Counted from the first letter of the stretch, positions 1 through 6,754 are shown. The stretch: DNA of 21,845 bases from CAZBZG01 sp964496245 (GCA_964496245.1 CAZBZG010000047.1:1-21845), one strand, 5' to 3'. A program made the numbers and translations. The notes: a model not told the origin generated them from the letters alone.

Positions 1-27
1 TCCCCCTTCAGGGGTGCCAGTAACAAT

Positions 28-75
28 GCCCTTATAGGGCTAGTCAAGCCACCGGCTCTGCCGGTGGTCATGACT
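28..75. repeat. REP-like palindromic element
   Basis: Two adjacent hairpins are visible. GCCCT-TAT-AGGGC spans 28-40, and a perfect 8-bp stem CCACCGGC-TCT-GCCGGTGG spans 49-67. The second is bracketed by AGTCA (42-46) and TGACT (71-75). Paired short palindromes of this style are known from REP elements and from the ends of IS200/REP-associated Y1 transposons; that family link is inferred. Only one copy lies in the window. It sits just past the 3' end of the IclR-type gene and could also affect transcription ending. Confidence 0.45.
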
Positions 76-117
76 GAACCGTATTGCGGCTAGGGGGGGG
101 CATCGGCGCCCTAGACC

Positions 118-903
118 TCACGCCTCGAGCCGAGCCGCCGCTTCCTCTGCGGCGTGGCGCACGGCGTCGACCAGGCGTTTCTCGGCTGGTCCGTCGAACG
201 GCTGGTAGAAGCTGATGCCGATGGCGCCGGCGAAGCCTTCGTCCGTGCCCGTCAGCACCGGGGCCACGATGCGCTTGAGGCCGGGCTGGTCGTCTTCGCG
301 GTGCACGCAGACGCGGTCGCGCCGGATGGTCTCGAGCTCGGCCTCGAAGTCGGGCCATGGCCGGTCGAGCGGGATGGGTTGCCTGCCCGGCGTGGCGTCC
401 GTGGCCTGGAGGAGCTCCTCGCGCATGGTCTGGGCCTCGCCCGGTGGCGCGTACGCGAGACAGGCTTTGGCAAAGGCGTGGTGGGCGAGGTTGCGGATGC
501 GGTTGCCTTCGGGCGCGTAGTGGAAGGCCTCGGGCATGTCGTGCTTCTTGGCGAGGAGGACCGCACTTCCCCGGAGTTCGCAGAATGCGGCCGACCGGCC
601 GGTGGCCCGCGCCAGGCGTTCGACCACGCCGGCCACGCGCTGGGCGGGCGAGAGCTGCGTAGCGAGCAGGTCTCCCAGCCGGCGGGCGCGCGTGCCGATG
701 ATGTAGCGCCGGGTGGCGGGATCGTTCTCCGCCAGCCCCTCTTCCTGGAGCGCCTTGAGCAGGCGTGAGAGCGTGGACGGCGCGAGCGGCGCGAGGCGGG
801 CCTTGAGTTCGCCGAAGAGGAGCCCGTCGGGTGCGCCGGCGAGCGCCTCGATCACGTCGACCCCGCGCCGCAGCCCCACCAGGGTTTCGCCGTGTTTGGG
901 CAT
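118..903 (-). CDS. IclR-family transcriptional regulator
   Basis: A 261-aa protein of normal IclR length. Residues 1-70 form the winged helix-turn-helix, with recognition-helix pattern APSTLSRLLKALQEEGL near 41-57. The remainder (about 75-250) fits the IclR effector-binding domain, including a D-x-P-x-L-x-R-I-V-A-P-V-like stretch. The ATG at 903 was chosen because it starts the HTH fold directly and has GGAG six bases upstream; in-frame upstream sequence reads as low-complexity non-protein. It lies 136 bp downstream of the hydrolase gene on the same strand, so the two may be co-transcribed and the regulator may control the hydrolase or itself. The ligand is unknown. Confidence 0.85.
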   Translation of the reverse strand: MPKHGETLVGLRRGVDVIEALAGAPDGLLFGELKARLAPLAPSTLSRLLKALQEEGLAENDPATRRYIIGTRARRLGDLLATQLSPAQRVAGVVERLARATGRSAAFCELRGSAVLLAKKHDMPEAFHYAPEGNRIRNLAHHAFAKACLAYAPPGEAQTMREELLQATDATPGRQPIPLDRPWPDFEAELETIRRDRVCVHREDDQPGLKRIVAPVLTGTDEGFAGAIGISFYQPFDGPAEKRLVDAVRHAAEEAAARLEA

Positions 904-1039
904 GCTGGCTCCGATCCGCAAACCGAGTCCGCCGTTCGGACGGCACCGTGAGGGCAAGCGCGGGCATACCCCACAATTCCGGAGGGTCATGAGCCTGTCG
1001 AATGGCGCATCCCTCCGAGGGTACCACTGGTTGCTTCGC

Positions 1040-2440
1040 TCAGAACACCCGCTTCCAGAAGGCGATCGCTTCGTCCGGCGCTTCGACCTCGGCGAGGTGG
1101 TCGAGCAGGATTGTCTCCATGCGTTGGACCTCGTCCGGGTGGTCGGCGGCCAGGTTGGTCTCGGCCAGGGGATCGGACTGGAGGTCGAAGAGCTGCTTCG
1201 TGCCGCCCGGGCCGACCGGGGTGTAGCCCCAGGTGTCGGTGGTGACGAACGGCGTGGCTGCACATGCGGGCACGCCGTCGGCCGACCAGTCGAGCCGTCC
1301 CGCGGTCACCGCCGCGGTGCGGTGCGTGTCTGCCGAGCCGCGAAGCACGCTGGCGAGCGATCTGCCGTGGAACGGTTCGGGCGGTTCCACGGTCACGCCC
1401 GCGAGTTCGTTCACCGTGGGCAGGATGTCGATCGGTTGGCCGATGGCTTCGCGCACCTGACCGGCGGGCACATCGCCGCCCGCGATCAGGAAGGGCACGT
1501 GGCTGACCTCGGGGTAGATGGGCCAGCGCCGGTCGTCGCCCTTGCTGATGTTGCTCTTGCCCGTGCGCTCGTGCTCGCCGATCGAGAAGCCGTGGTCCGA
1601 GGTCACGACCACGATCGAGTCGTCCCAGAGTTGGAGATCGTCGATCTTCTGGAGGATCCGGCCCAGGCTCCGGTCCACGAGTTCGGCCTCGGCCGCGTAG
1701 TGGGCCCAGAGGTTGACGAGCTCGTCCTCGGTGAGATCGCTCGACCGTCCGTAGTTCGGGTGGATCATGGGCGTGCCGTCGTAGGCCTCCTGGTAGCGCT
1801 TGACCAGGTACTCGGGCGGGTCCCAGGGTTCGTGCGGATCGAAGAAATCGACCCACAGGAAGAACGGGCCGGCTTCGTTGTTCTCCTCGAGCCACCGCAC
1901 GCTGCGGGTCGCGGTGTGGTAGCAGAAGGTCTCCTCCTCGCGCCGGTAGTAGCGGTTCGCCCAGCGGTGCATGTCGGCCAGGGACTTGGCGCGTGGCTGA
2001 AGCGGGGAGCCCATGCGCGTCTTCTCGTGGGGCATGACCACCTCGACCGGGTCGTTGAGGTGGAGCAGGGCGCAGTCGCCTTCCTGGCCGCGGGTCTGGA
2101 AGGCGGCCATGAACGTCTGCTGGAAGCCTGCGTTGAAGAGGTGCGGGCAGTCGCAGAGGAGCTGGGTGGCATACCCCTGCTCGCGCAGCATCCGCGGCCA
2201 GGCGTTCTTGGAACTGCTGGCCAGCGGCTGCCACCCGTACCACGGCCAGCCGAGCCGGCCCGTGGTCACGTCCGTACGGTGCGGAATGGTGGGGAAGCTG
2301 CCGGCGATGAAGCTTTGCACTTCGGTGGCCCGCTCCTTCGCGAATGCGTCGAGCTGCGGGGTGCGCACCGGCCGGCGGGCGCGGTTGAACAGGTTGTCGT
2401 ACCGATAGGTGTCGGTGATGAGCAGGATGATGTTCTTCAC
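1040..2440 (-). CDS. Sulfatase-fold hydrolase with Thr at the nucleophile position
   Basis: A 466-aa alkaline-phosphatase-superfamily enzyme of the sulfatase type. The N-terminal metal-site strand LLITDTYRYDN has Asp10, the second metal site VVTSDHG has Asp282 and His283, and an FDPHEPW stretch includes His203. The C-terminal segment has the usual sulfatase FDL..DP.E..NLA pattern near 430. The signature region reads T-I-P-H-R followed four residues later by TGR (residues 51-62). Relative to the canonical C/S-x-P-x-R-x4-TGR, the residue normally converted to formylglycine is Thr51. No signal peptide is visible, so it is probably cytoplasmic. The start is GTG at 2440, with AGGAGG (2448-2453) seven bases upstream. 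Substrate unknown; a phosphoester or phosphonate ester is at least as likely as a sulfate ester. Confidence 0.85.
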   Translation of the reverse strand: MKNIILLITDTYRYDNLFNRARRPVRTPQLDAFAKERATEVQSFIAGSFPTIPHRTDVTTGRLGWPWYGWQPLASSSKNAWPRMLREQGYATQLLCDCPHLFNAGFQQTFMAAFQTRGQEGDCALLHLNDPVEVVMPHEKTRMGSPLQPRAKSLADMHRWANRYYRREEETFCYHTATRSVRWLEENNEAGPFFLWVDFFDPHEPWDPPEYLVKRYQEAYDGTPMIHPNYGRSSDLTEDELVNLWAHYAAEAELVDRSLGRILQKIDDLQLWDDSIVVVTSDHGFSIGEHERTGKSNISKGDDRRWPIYPEVSHVPFLIAGGDVPAGQVREAIGQPIDILPTVNELAGVTVEPPEPFHGRSLASVLRGSADTHRTAAVTAGRLDWSADGVPACAATPFVTTDTWGYTPVGPGGTKQLFDLQSDPLAETNLAADHPDEVQRMETILLDHLAEVEAPDEAIAFWKRVF

Positions 2441-2494
2441 AACGGGTCCTCCTGGAAGATGGGTTGAATGCGGTACCGGGAACGCTACTAACTA

Positions 2495-2523
2495 TCGATA
2501 CACGAAGTTTCCTGGTTTGTCAA
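2495..2523 (-). promoter_or_regulatory. Candidate promoter for the sulfatase-fold gene
   Basis: On the minus strand a perfect TTGACA (2523-2518) is followed after 17 bp by TATCGA (2500-2495), a weak match to the -10 consensus. The predicted start would leave a leader of about 45-50 nt before the GTG at 2440. The 8-bp palindrome TATCGATA (2493-2500) overlaps the -10 and could be an operator for the downstream IclR-type protein, which is speculative. Confidence 0.4.
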
Positions 2524-2541
2524 CCCAATTCCCGTCTGTTT

Positions 2542-2619
2542 CTCTCGCAAAGACGCCAAGACCGCCAAGACACAGCTGGCGTGCGCGCCCTTTGCGTGCT
2601 TTGCGTCTTGGCGAGAGAG
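2542..2619. repeat. Imperfect inverted repeat
   Basis: The left arm CTCTCGCAAAGACGCCAAG (2542-2560) matches, with a few mismatches, the reverse complement of the right arm that ends CTTGGCGAGAGAG (2607-2619). Both arms contain internal CGC.AAGAC-type repeats. The transcript would fold into a long imperfect hairpin. Elements of this CGCAAAGACGCAAAG style are widespread as non-autonomous repeats in many bacterial genomes; membership here is by resemblance only. Confidence 0.5.
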
Positions 2620-2759
2620 TGCCCCGACGTGCAGAGCCCGAGGGAATGGGAAGGGGTGCTCCGGCCCAGGCCGGAAGCCACTGATCGCCTCTGCATCCAG
2701 CCCGACCCGGGCGGGCCGTGGCACGTGTTCCGGGCGGCCGGGAGGTGGGGGGGCGCTGT

Positions 2760-2786
2760 TCACGGCGCCGCACGCGCTGCGGTCTT
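2760..2786 (-). repeat. 27-bp direct repeat, copy 1
   Basis: Identical over 27 bp to 3589-3615 and in the same orientation, 829 bp apart. It contains a small palindrome CCGCA-CGCGC-TGCGG (2768-2782) and the palindrome GGCGCC. It lies 38 bp past the hepT stop on that gene's 3' side. Confidence 0.8.
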
Positions 2787-2824
2787 GACCGCCCAAGTCT
2801 GGCAGGTGCTCCGGCAGGGCGTTC

Positions 2825-3184
2825 TTACGCCTCTTCGTTCCGTTCTGGCGGCAGAAGCGGCTCGATACAGGCAAGCAGTTCCGGGACGTCCTCGGTTGCG
2901 GCCTTCCATACTTCCGCCAGATCCACCTTGTTGTACAGGTGAATCAGGATGTCCCGCATCCCTGCAATATCCTTCCAGGGAATGGCTGGATGTGCCGTTC
3001 GGAACGGCTTTGAAAGCCGCTTTGTTGCTTCTCCGATGATTTCCAGCTGGGAGATGACGGCATAGTGGCACATGGGCGTCTGTTCGAAATGCGGCCAGTC
3101 CTTCCCTTGGATGAAGCTCTCGATCAATCGTCCGGCCTTGACAATATCCCACAGGGAGGTGATGTCTCGCCCGTCAGGCCGCAT
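2825..3184 (-). CDS. hepT: HepT-like HEPN ribonuclease toxin (DUF86)
   Basis: A 119-aa all-helical HEPN protein. The hallmark RX4HXY motif is present as R-D-I-L-I-H-L-Y at about residues 77-84, and the flanking IPWKDIAGMRD and NKVDLAEVW stretches match the DUF86/HepT pattern. In characterised HepT/MntA pairs the toxin is an RNase and the antitoxin nucleotidyltransferase AMPylates the Tyr of this motif. It overlaps the upstream mntA by 11 bp, the usual arrangement for translationally coupled pairs. The ORF begins with ATG at 3184 inside mntA. The pair lies between two 27-bp direct repeats. Activity is inferred from the intact motif. Confidence 0.9.
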   Translation of the reverse strand: MRPDGRDITSLWDIVKAGRLIESFIQGKDWPHFEQTPMCHYAVISQLEIIGEATKRLSKPFRTAHPAIPWKDIAGMRDILIHLYNKVDLAEVWKAATEDVPELLACIEPLLPPERNEEA

Positions 3185-3476
3185 AGATCACTTCCTTCGC
3201 ATTCAAGATGGCCTGCCTCCGGTATGGATTCTCCAGCAGACACTCCTGTGCCATGTCTACGTCGCGGCCAAAGATGCTCTTGAGTTCCTCCACCATACGC
3301 ACGTGGTCGAGCAAGCTCCGTTCAGAATCTTCCGCGAATGTCACCAGCACGTCCACGTCGCTGTCCGGACCGAAATCGTCCCGCAGCACGGATCCGAACA
3401 ACGAGAACTCCACGATCTTCCACCGCCGGCAGAAGTCTCTGATCTTGTCCATGGGGATGTCGATGTGCGTTGTCAT
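3174..3476 (-). CDS. mntA: MntA-like minimal nucleotidyltransferase antitoxin
   Basis: A 100-aa MNT-fold protein. The catalytic GSX10DXD motif is intact: GS at about 28-29, then D-V-D after ten residues, within a LFGS...SDVDVLV context. In the HepT/MntA system this enzyme transfers AMP onto the toxin's RX4HXY tyrosine and so neutralises it. The ATG at 3476 lacks a strong Shine-Dalgarno; an in-frame ATG at 3452 is an alternative start nine codons in. It is first in the pair and overlaps hepT by 11 bp. No promoter was recognised in the short upstream gap. Confidence 0.9.
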   Translation of the reverse strand: MTTHIDIPMDKIRDFCRRWKIVEFSLFGSVLRDDFGPDSDVDVLVTFAEDSERSLLDHVRMVEELKSIFGRDVDMAQECLLENPYRRQAILNAKEVIYAA

Positions 3477-3547
3477 GCCTGGTGCCTATCGCAGGTACGC
3501 GCGGAGCGTCATCCCTCTCCTAACGTTCCGATCATTCTATCACGCTA

Positions 3548-3565
3548 CCCCTTCTGGGCAAGGGG
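3548..3565 (-). terminator. Weak hairpin at the end of the RiPP-like operon
   Basis: CCCCTT-CTGGGC-AAGGGG forms a 6-bp stem with a 6-nt loop, about 25 nt past the stop at 3589. On the minus strand it is not followed by a T run, so it is at best a weak or factor-assisted terminator. Confidence 0.3.
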
Positions 3566-3588
3566 TTTCGCTTGCAACAGTGCGCCGC

Positions 3589-3615
3589 TCACGGCGCCGC
3601 ACGCGCTGCGGTCTT
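3589..3615 (-). repeat. 27-bp direct repeat, copy 2, forming a gene's C-terminus
   Basis: Identical to 2760-2786. Read on the minus strand it is exactly eight sense codons, KTAARAAP, and the TGA stop of the DUF3108-like gene. Confidence 0.8.
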
Positions 3616-4527
3616 CAGCACACTGTTGCGCGCGCCGCGGAGTACGGCTTCGAGGCTGCCCAGAATCGGCACGGCCGTGAGTTCGAGTTTGAGCGGTACG
3701 CCGGTTTCGCGGTCGACCCAGAGGGCGAGGTCGCCCTTCTTGAGGAAGAGGCGCACCTTGGCGCTGGTCTTGTCCTTGTCGGGCGAGCTGAAGGCGATGC
3801 GGCAGGCCGTGAATGTACCGAGGCCGGGGATGGCTAGTGTCTGCTCTTCGCCCGCCTGCAGGCGGAGCGTGCCGCTCTTCTTGCGCGTGCCGACCGTGAT
3901 CGTGCGGCTGCCGCCCGGTTCCAGGACCGGGTGGCGGACGTGATAGAGGAGCGAGAGCGGATCCTGGAGCGGGCCGGGGATGGGGCGGGGCTTGTGCTCG
4001 ACCATGCGCGAACCGTCTCCGTCGTCGTCGTCGGTCGCCCGGTAGCGAGACACGCCCGCTCCATAGTCGAAATCGACCCGGTCGTCGGCCTTGTACGGGT
4101 CCCACGTGCCCTCGCGCAGCGACCGGGCGAAGCGCAGGCTCGCACCCGTCTGAGCGTCGATGTGGCTCTCGAGCCGGTCGTGGATGGCGAAGACCGCGTC
4201 CAGCACCTGGCCGCTGTCCACGCGCATCACGACCCGGTACGCCGGCCGGCCGCGGAGCTTTGTCCGTTCGGCTACCGTGAGCGTGATCGTGCCTGCGTGG
4301 AGCCCCTTCCACATGATGGCATAGGTGAGTTCCTCCTCGACGGGCAGGCTGAACGCGGGCTCTTCGTTTGGCGCGGATTCGGGATGCTCGCCGAGTCCGC
4401 TCGCTTCCGGCAGGCCCCGGATGCCGAGCCAGACCGCTACGGCGGCGAGCGCGAGCGCGAGCAGCCCGATCAACATCCAGCGGCGACGGTGTCTGGGGAA
4501 TGGACCCGGTGCAGGCGCGTTCGGCAA
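3589..4527 (-). CDS. DUF3108-like membrane-anchored protein
   Basis: A 312-aa protein with a basic N-terminus (RHRRRW), one membrane segment at about 18-36, and a large extracytoplasmic beta-rich domain. The domain resembles DUF3108: ELTYAIMWKGLHAGTITLTV near 66, GRPAYRVVMRVDSG near 92, DPLSLLYHVR near 192, and a final LWVDRETGVPLKLE near 272. The family has no settled biochemical role; its fold suggests a periplasmic or lipid-interacting protein. The start is TTG at 4527 with AGGAGG six bases upstream (4534-4539); no ATG is better placed. It lies 43 bp after the preceding small membrane-protein gene and is probably the last gene of the operon. Its last eight residues come from a dispersed 27-bp repeat, so the native C-terminus may have been replaced. 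Confidence 0.75.
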   Translation of the reverse strand: MPNAPAPGPFPRHRRRWMLIGLLALALAAVAVWLGIRGLPEASGLGEHPESAPNEEPAFSLPVEEELTYAIMWKGLHAGTITLTVAERTKLRGRPAYRVVMRVDSGQVLDAVFAIHDRLESHIDAQTGASLRFARSLREGTWDPYKADDRVDFDYGAGVSRYRATDDDDGDGSRMVEHKPRPIPGPLQDPLSLLYHVRHPVLEPGGSRTITVGTRKKSGTLRLQAGEEQTLAIPGLGTFTACRIAFSSPDKDKTSAKVRLFLKKGDLALWVDRETGVPLKLELTAVPILGSLEAVLRGARNSVLKTAARAAP

Positions 4528-4570
4528 GGGCGACCTCCTGGGGACATTGTCGGGGACGAGAAAACGGACG

Positions 4571-5191
4571 TCAATCCGTGTGCGGAGGGTCTGCAGATCG
4601 GGGCGTGGATGTGCCGGCCGCGGATTCGTCAGGCCTCCGGCCTCCCTTCCCCGCCTGCTGCAGCAGTTGGTCGGCGGAAACGCCTCCGGCTTCCTGCAGG
4701 CGCCGCCACTGGCGCGCCCGCAAGAGCAGCAGGTCGAAGAGCACGATCACGACGGCCACGGCTACGAGGATGGCGAAGCTTCCCGTGTAGATGGCCTCGC
4801 TCTCCGGGCGGCTGCTGGTTCCGTGGCCGCCGGGCTTCGTGCCGTTCGTCTGTGATTCGGCATAATCGCGGAAACGCGTCTCGCCAAGGAGCCGCTCCAG
4901 GTGATCGGCCACCTCGCGCCGCTCCAGGCCCTGTTCCCGCCGAAAGCGTTCGAGGTAGGCCTGTTCGTCGGTGGTGAGCGGCTTGTCCTGCCGCAGACGC
5001 CAGATGAACGTCTCGGGGTCGGGGAGCTGGCGGGCGACGCGCCAGAGGTCACCGCCCGCGCGTTCGCTTCGTGTGCCCCCCGTGGTCTCGGCCCCGGCGG
5101 CAGCGCTCGCCAGCATCGCGCAGAGAGCGACGGCGGACGCGAGCGCACAGCACCGACCGACCGGGACAAAGGAAGGGCTGTCGCTCTTCAT
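4571..5191 (-). CDS. Small secreted/membrane protein of unknown function
   Basis: A 206-aa protein that I cannot assign to a family. Residues 1-34 look like a signal peptide (LASAVALCAMLASAAAGA) or a first membrane segment. Residues 50-115 form a charged helical domain with a DLWRVARQLPDPETFIWRL start and an ERFRREQGLERREV segment. A clear transmembrane helix lies at about 138-157 (FAILVAVAVVIVLFDLLLLR), followed by a cytoplasmic tail rich in Gly, Ser and Pro. The ATG overlaps the stop of the radical SAM gene as ATGA (5188-5191), which implies translational coupling and a shared pathway. If the upstream genes make a modified peptide, this protein could act in its export, anchoring or immunity; that is a guess from context. 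Confidence 0.7.
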   Translation of the reverse strand: MKSDSPSFVPVGRCCALASAVALCAMLASAAAGAETTGGTRSERAGGDLWRVARQLPDPETFIWRLRQDKPLTTDEQAYLERFRREQGLERREVADHLERLLGETRFRDYAESQTNGTKPGGHGTSSRPESEAIYTGSFAILVAVAVVIVLFDLLLLRARQWRRLQEAGGVSADQLLQQAGKGGRRPDESAAGTSTPRSADPPHTD

Positions 5192-6240
5192 GCGAACGCC
5201 TCCGGCTGCACAGCCTGATGGAATCGCCGGGCCCGCGCGCACAGGTCCGGCCCCGGCCGGCGCCAGTCGCCCGTGGTCTGCCAGGCCCGGCCCGGACAGT
5301 ACCTGCAGAAGGCGCGCTCGGCGCAGTCCGCGCACGCGGCCAGGTCCGCCTGCGTCAGGCGGCCGATGCGCGCGAGCAGGGGCGCGGCCCACAGCTCGGC
5401 CAGCGGGGTCTCCCGCAGGTTGCCGGCAGAAAGGCGGAATGCGATGCAGGGGTAGACCTTGCCCGTCGGCCCGATGGCGAGCAGGCTGCGGCCGGCCTCG
5501 CAGACCGGACGGTCCGCAATGGGTCGGCCGGCCGGGGCAGACGGGGCTGCTTGCACGGGCCGTTCCTCCCGCGGAAAGCAACAGAGGTTCCGCACGTCGT
5601 CGCAGTCGAGCGCCAGGTCGGCCGGCAGCGCTTCCCCGCCCAGGCCCGGCAGCAGGTCCACCGATCGCGTGCACGCGTCCGCATGGGCACGCGCTGCGGT
5701 TTCGAGCGCGTCTGCGTCCCCGGCCGAGGCGTGGGAGAGGATCAGCTTGGCCCGTACCCGCACGCCCGCCTCGCGCAGGCGGTCCATGGCGCGCACAGCT
5801 CTGCAAAACGAACCGCGCACGCGCGTCAGGCGGTCGTGCACGGGTTCCAGGCCGAGAAGCGGAATGTGCACTTCGAGCGGTGGCCGGGCGGCCAGCTGCC
5901 GGACGGCTTCGTGGTTGAGACAGGTGCCGTTGGTCATGAGCGTGATTGCGAAGCCGCGGTGCTGAGCGGCTCGCAGAATGTCCAATGCGTCGGATCGCAC
6001 GAAGAACTCGCCGCCCGTCAAGGTGAGCGAGAGGACCTGCAGGTCGACCAGCTGGTCGAGCGCGCGTTCGATCTCGGCCAGCGTCAGCTCCTGGCTGCTG
6101 TCCGCGCGTGCGTCCCGGAGATAGCAGTGTCGGCATTGCTGGTTGCACTGGTGGGTCGTCTCAAACTGTACGTGCAGGAGCACGCGCCGGTCGCCGGCCT
6201 GCGCGCGCAGCGCCTCGAGGGCGGGGGACGAGAGCGTCAT
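5188..6240 (-). CDS. Radical SAM/SPASM peptide-modifying enzyme
   Basis: A 350-aa radical SAM enzyme. The [4Fe-4S]-SAM motif CX3CX2C is C32-C36-C39 (QCNQQCRHCY region), followed by the TGGE motif (75-78) and a TNGT strand. The C-terminal half carries a SPASM domain binding auxiliary clusters: C247-X12-G-X4-C265, then C303-X2-C306-X5-C312-X2-C315, and C334. SPASM enzymes such as PqqE, AnSME and SCIFF maturases usually modify peptides, installing C-C, thioether or other crosslinks. ATG at 6240 has AGGGAG five bases upstream. It starts 21 bp after the RRE-containing gene and overlaps the next gene by ATGA. The immediately upstream RRE protein is the probable partner or substrate. The exact chemistry cannot be told from sequence. 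Confidence 0.9.
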   Translation of the reverse strand: MTLSSPALEALRAQAGDRRVLLHVQFETTHQCNQQCRHCYLRDARADSSQELTLAEIERALDQLVDLQVLSLTLTGGEFFVRSDALDILRAAQHRGFAITLMTNGTCLNHEAVRQLAARPPLEVHIPLLGLEPVHDRLTRVRGSFCRAVRAMDRLREAGVRVRAKLILSHASAGDADALETAARAHADACTRSVDLLPGLGGEALPADLALDCDDVRNLCCFPREERPVQAAPSAPAGRPIADRPVCEAGRSLLAIGPTGKVYPCIAFRLSAGNLRETPLAELWAAPLLARIGRLTQADLAACADCAERAFCRYCPGRAWQTTGDWRRPGPDLCARARRFHQAVQPEAFA

Positions 6241-6261
6241 GGCGTCTCCCTGCGGTCGCCT

Positions 6262-6699
6262 TCAGTCCCACGGATCCGTGCAGGCGCCGTACGCCTGGGG
6301 ATTGCACGATCCCGCGCTCACCCAGGCCGACCCGCAGGTGGCGGCCAGCGTCTCGAGCGTCTCCCGCGCCTTGGTCGCCGGAGGGGCGTATGCGGTCGGG
6401 TCGGGGAAGGGGAGGGCGGTGCCGCCTTCTATCGGAGACGCGGCAGCCGTCAGCAGGCCTTCGTCCGCCAGCTCGTCGAGAAAGGGCTGCACAACGGGTG
6501 GAGAGGTCAGACCGTAACGCCGGGCGAGTTCCGCGGCCAGCTGATCGCCGGTCTTCGTGCCGTCCGCTGCCGCCCAGAGCACGCTGGCGCTCTCGTTGAG
6601 CAGGGCCATGTCGCCTTGACGCGCGCGAACCACCACCGCTTCGTTCAGCACGAGGCGGCTGGTCGCGTCCGGTGCACGTCGGTAGTACTGCAGAGGCAT
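6262..6699 (-). CDS. PqqD-like RRE protein with a possible RiPP core tail
   Basis: A 145-aa protein. Residues 1-90 fit the PqqD/RiPP-recognition-element fold: a beta hairpin (LVLNEAVVVRARQGDMALLNESASVLW), then a winged-helix part with ELARRYGL and a last helix VQPFLDELADEGLL. Stand-alone PqqD ends here, at about 90 residues. This protein continues through a Pro/Ala-rich linker (about 92-111) into a tail (112-145) with three Cys (122, 132, 140), two Trp, a Tyr, and several Gly, Ser, Asn and Asp residues, ending in TDPWD. The tail resembles a RiPP core peptide, which would make this a fused leader/RRE-core precursor for the SPASM enzyme 21 bp downstream. ATG 6699 has GGGAG six bases upstream; an in-frame TTG at 6714 is less likely. 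Alternatively the tail is a metal-binding extension of a plain chaperone. Confidence 0.75.
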   Translation of the reverse strand: MPLQYYRRAPDATSRLVLNEAVVVRARQGDMALLNESASVLWAAADGTKTGDQLAAELARRYGLTSPPVVQPFLDELADEGLLTAAASPIEGGTALPFPDPTAYAPPATKARETLETLAATCGSAWVSAGSCNPQAYGACTDPWD

Positions 6700-6725
6700 G
6701 CTCGGCTCCCGCAATCCTTGTTTCC

Positions 6726-6754
6726 AGCCTACGCGGTGAGAAGTGCAATGTCAA
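6726..6754 (-). promoter_or_regulatory. Candidate promoter for the RRE/radical SAM operon
   Basis: On the minus strand TTGACA (6754-6749), a 17-bp spacer and TAGGCT (6731-6726) give a perfect -35 and a weak -10. A start site near 6719 would leave a short leader before the ATG at 6699. It lies downstream of the export-protein stop and after a GC-rich 7-bp hairpin (6766-6772 with 6785-6791). The peptide operon may therefore be transcribed separately from the polysaccharide genes, or from both promoters. Confidence 0.45.

Larger units (their letters stand above)
2441..2824. other. Intergenic region without a convincing gene
   Basis: 384 bp between the sulfatase-fold start and the hepT stop. It holds the RBS and candidate promoter of the hydrolase, an imperfect inverted repeat (2542-2619) and one copy of a 27-bp repeat (2760-2786). 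The stretch 2620-2759 is GC-rich with no recognisable gene; open frames crossing it have no domain pattern or supported start. Confidence 0.6.

Noticed and set aside
118..1263. Upstream extension of the IclR-type gene to 1263
   Set aside because: The added residues are low-complexity and overlap the end of the sulfatase-fold gene; the HTH starts cleanly at 903.
2787..3600. HepT/MntA as an integron cassette, because of CTAACGTT near 3522
   Set aside because: No matching R'' box or attC hairpin was found past the hepT stop; the flanking 27-bp repeats are a better explanation.
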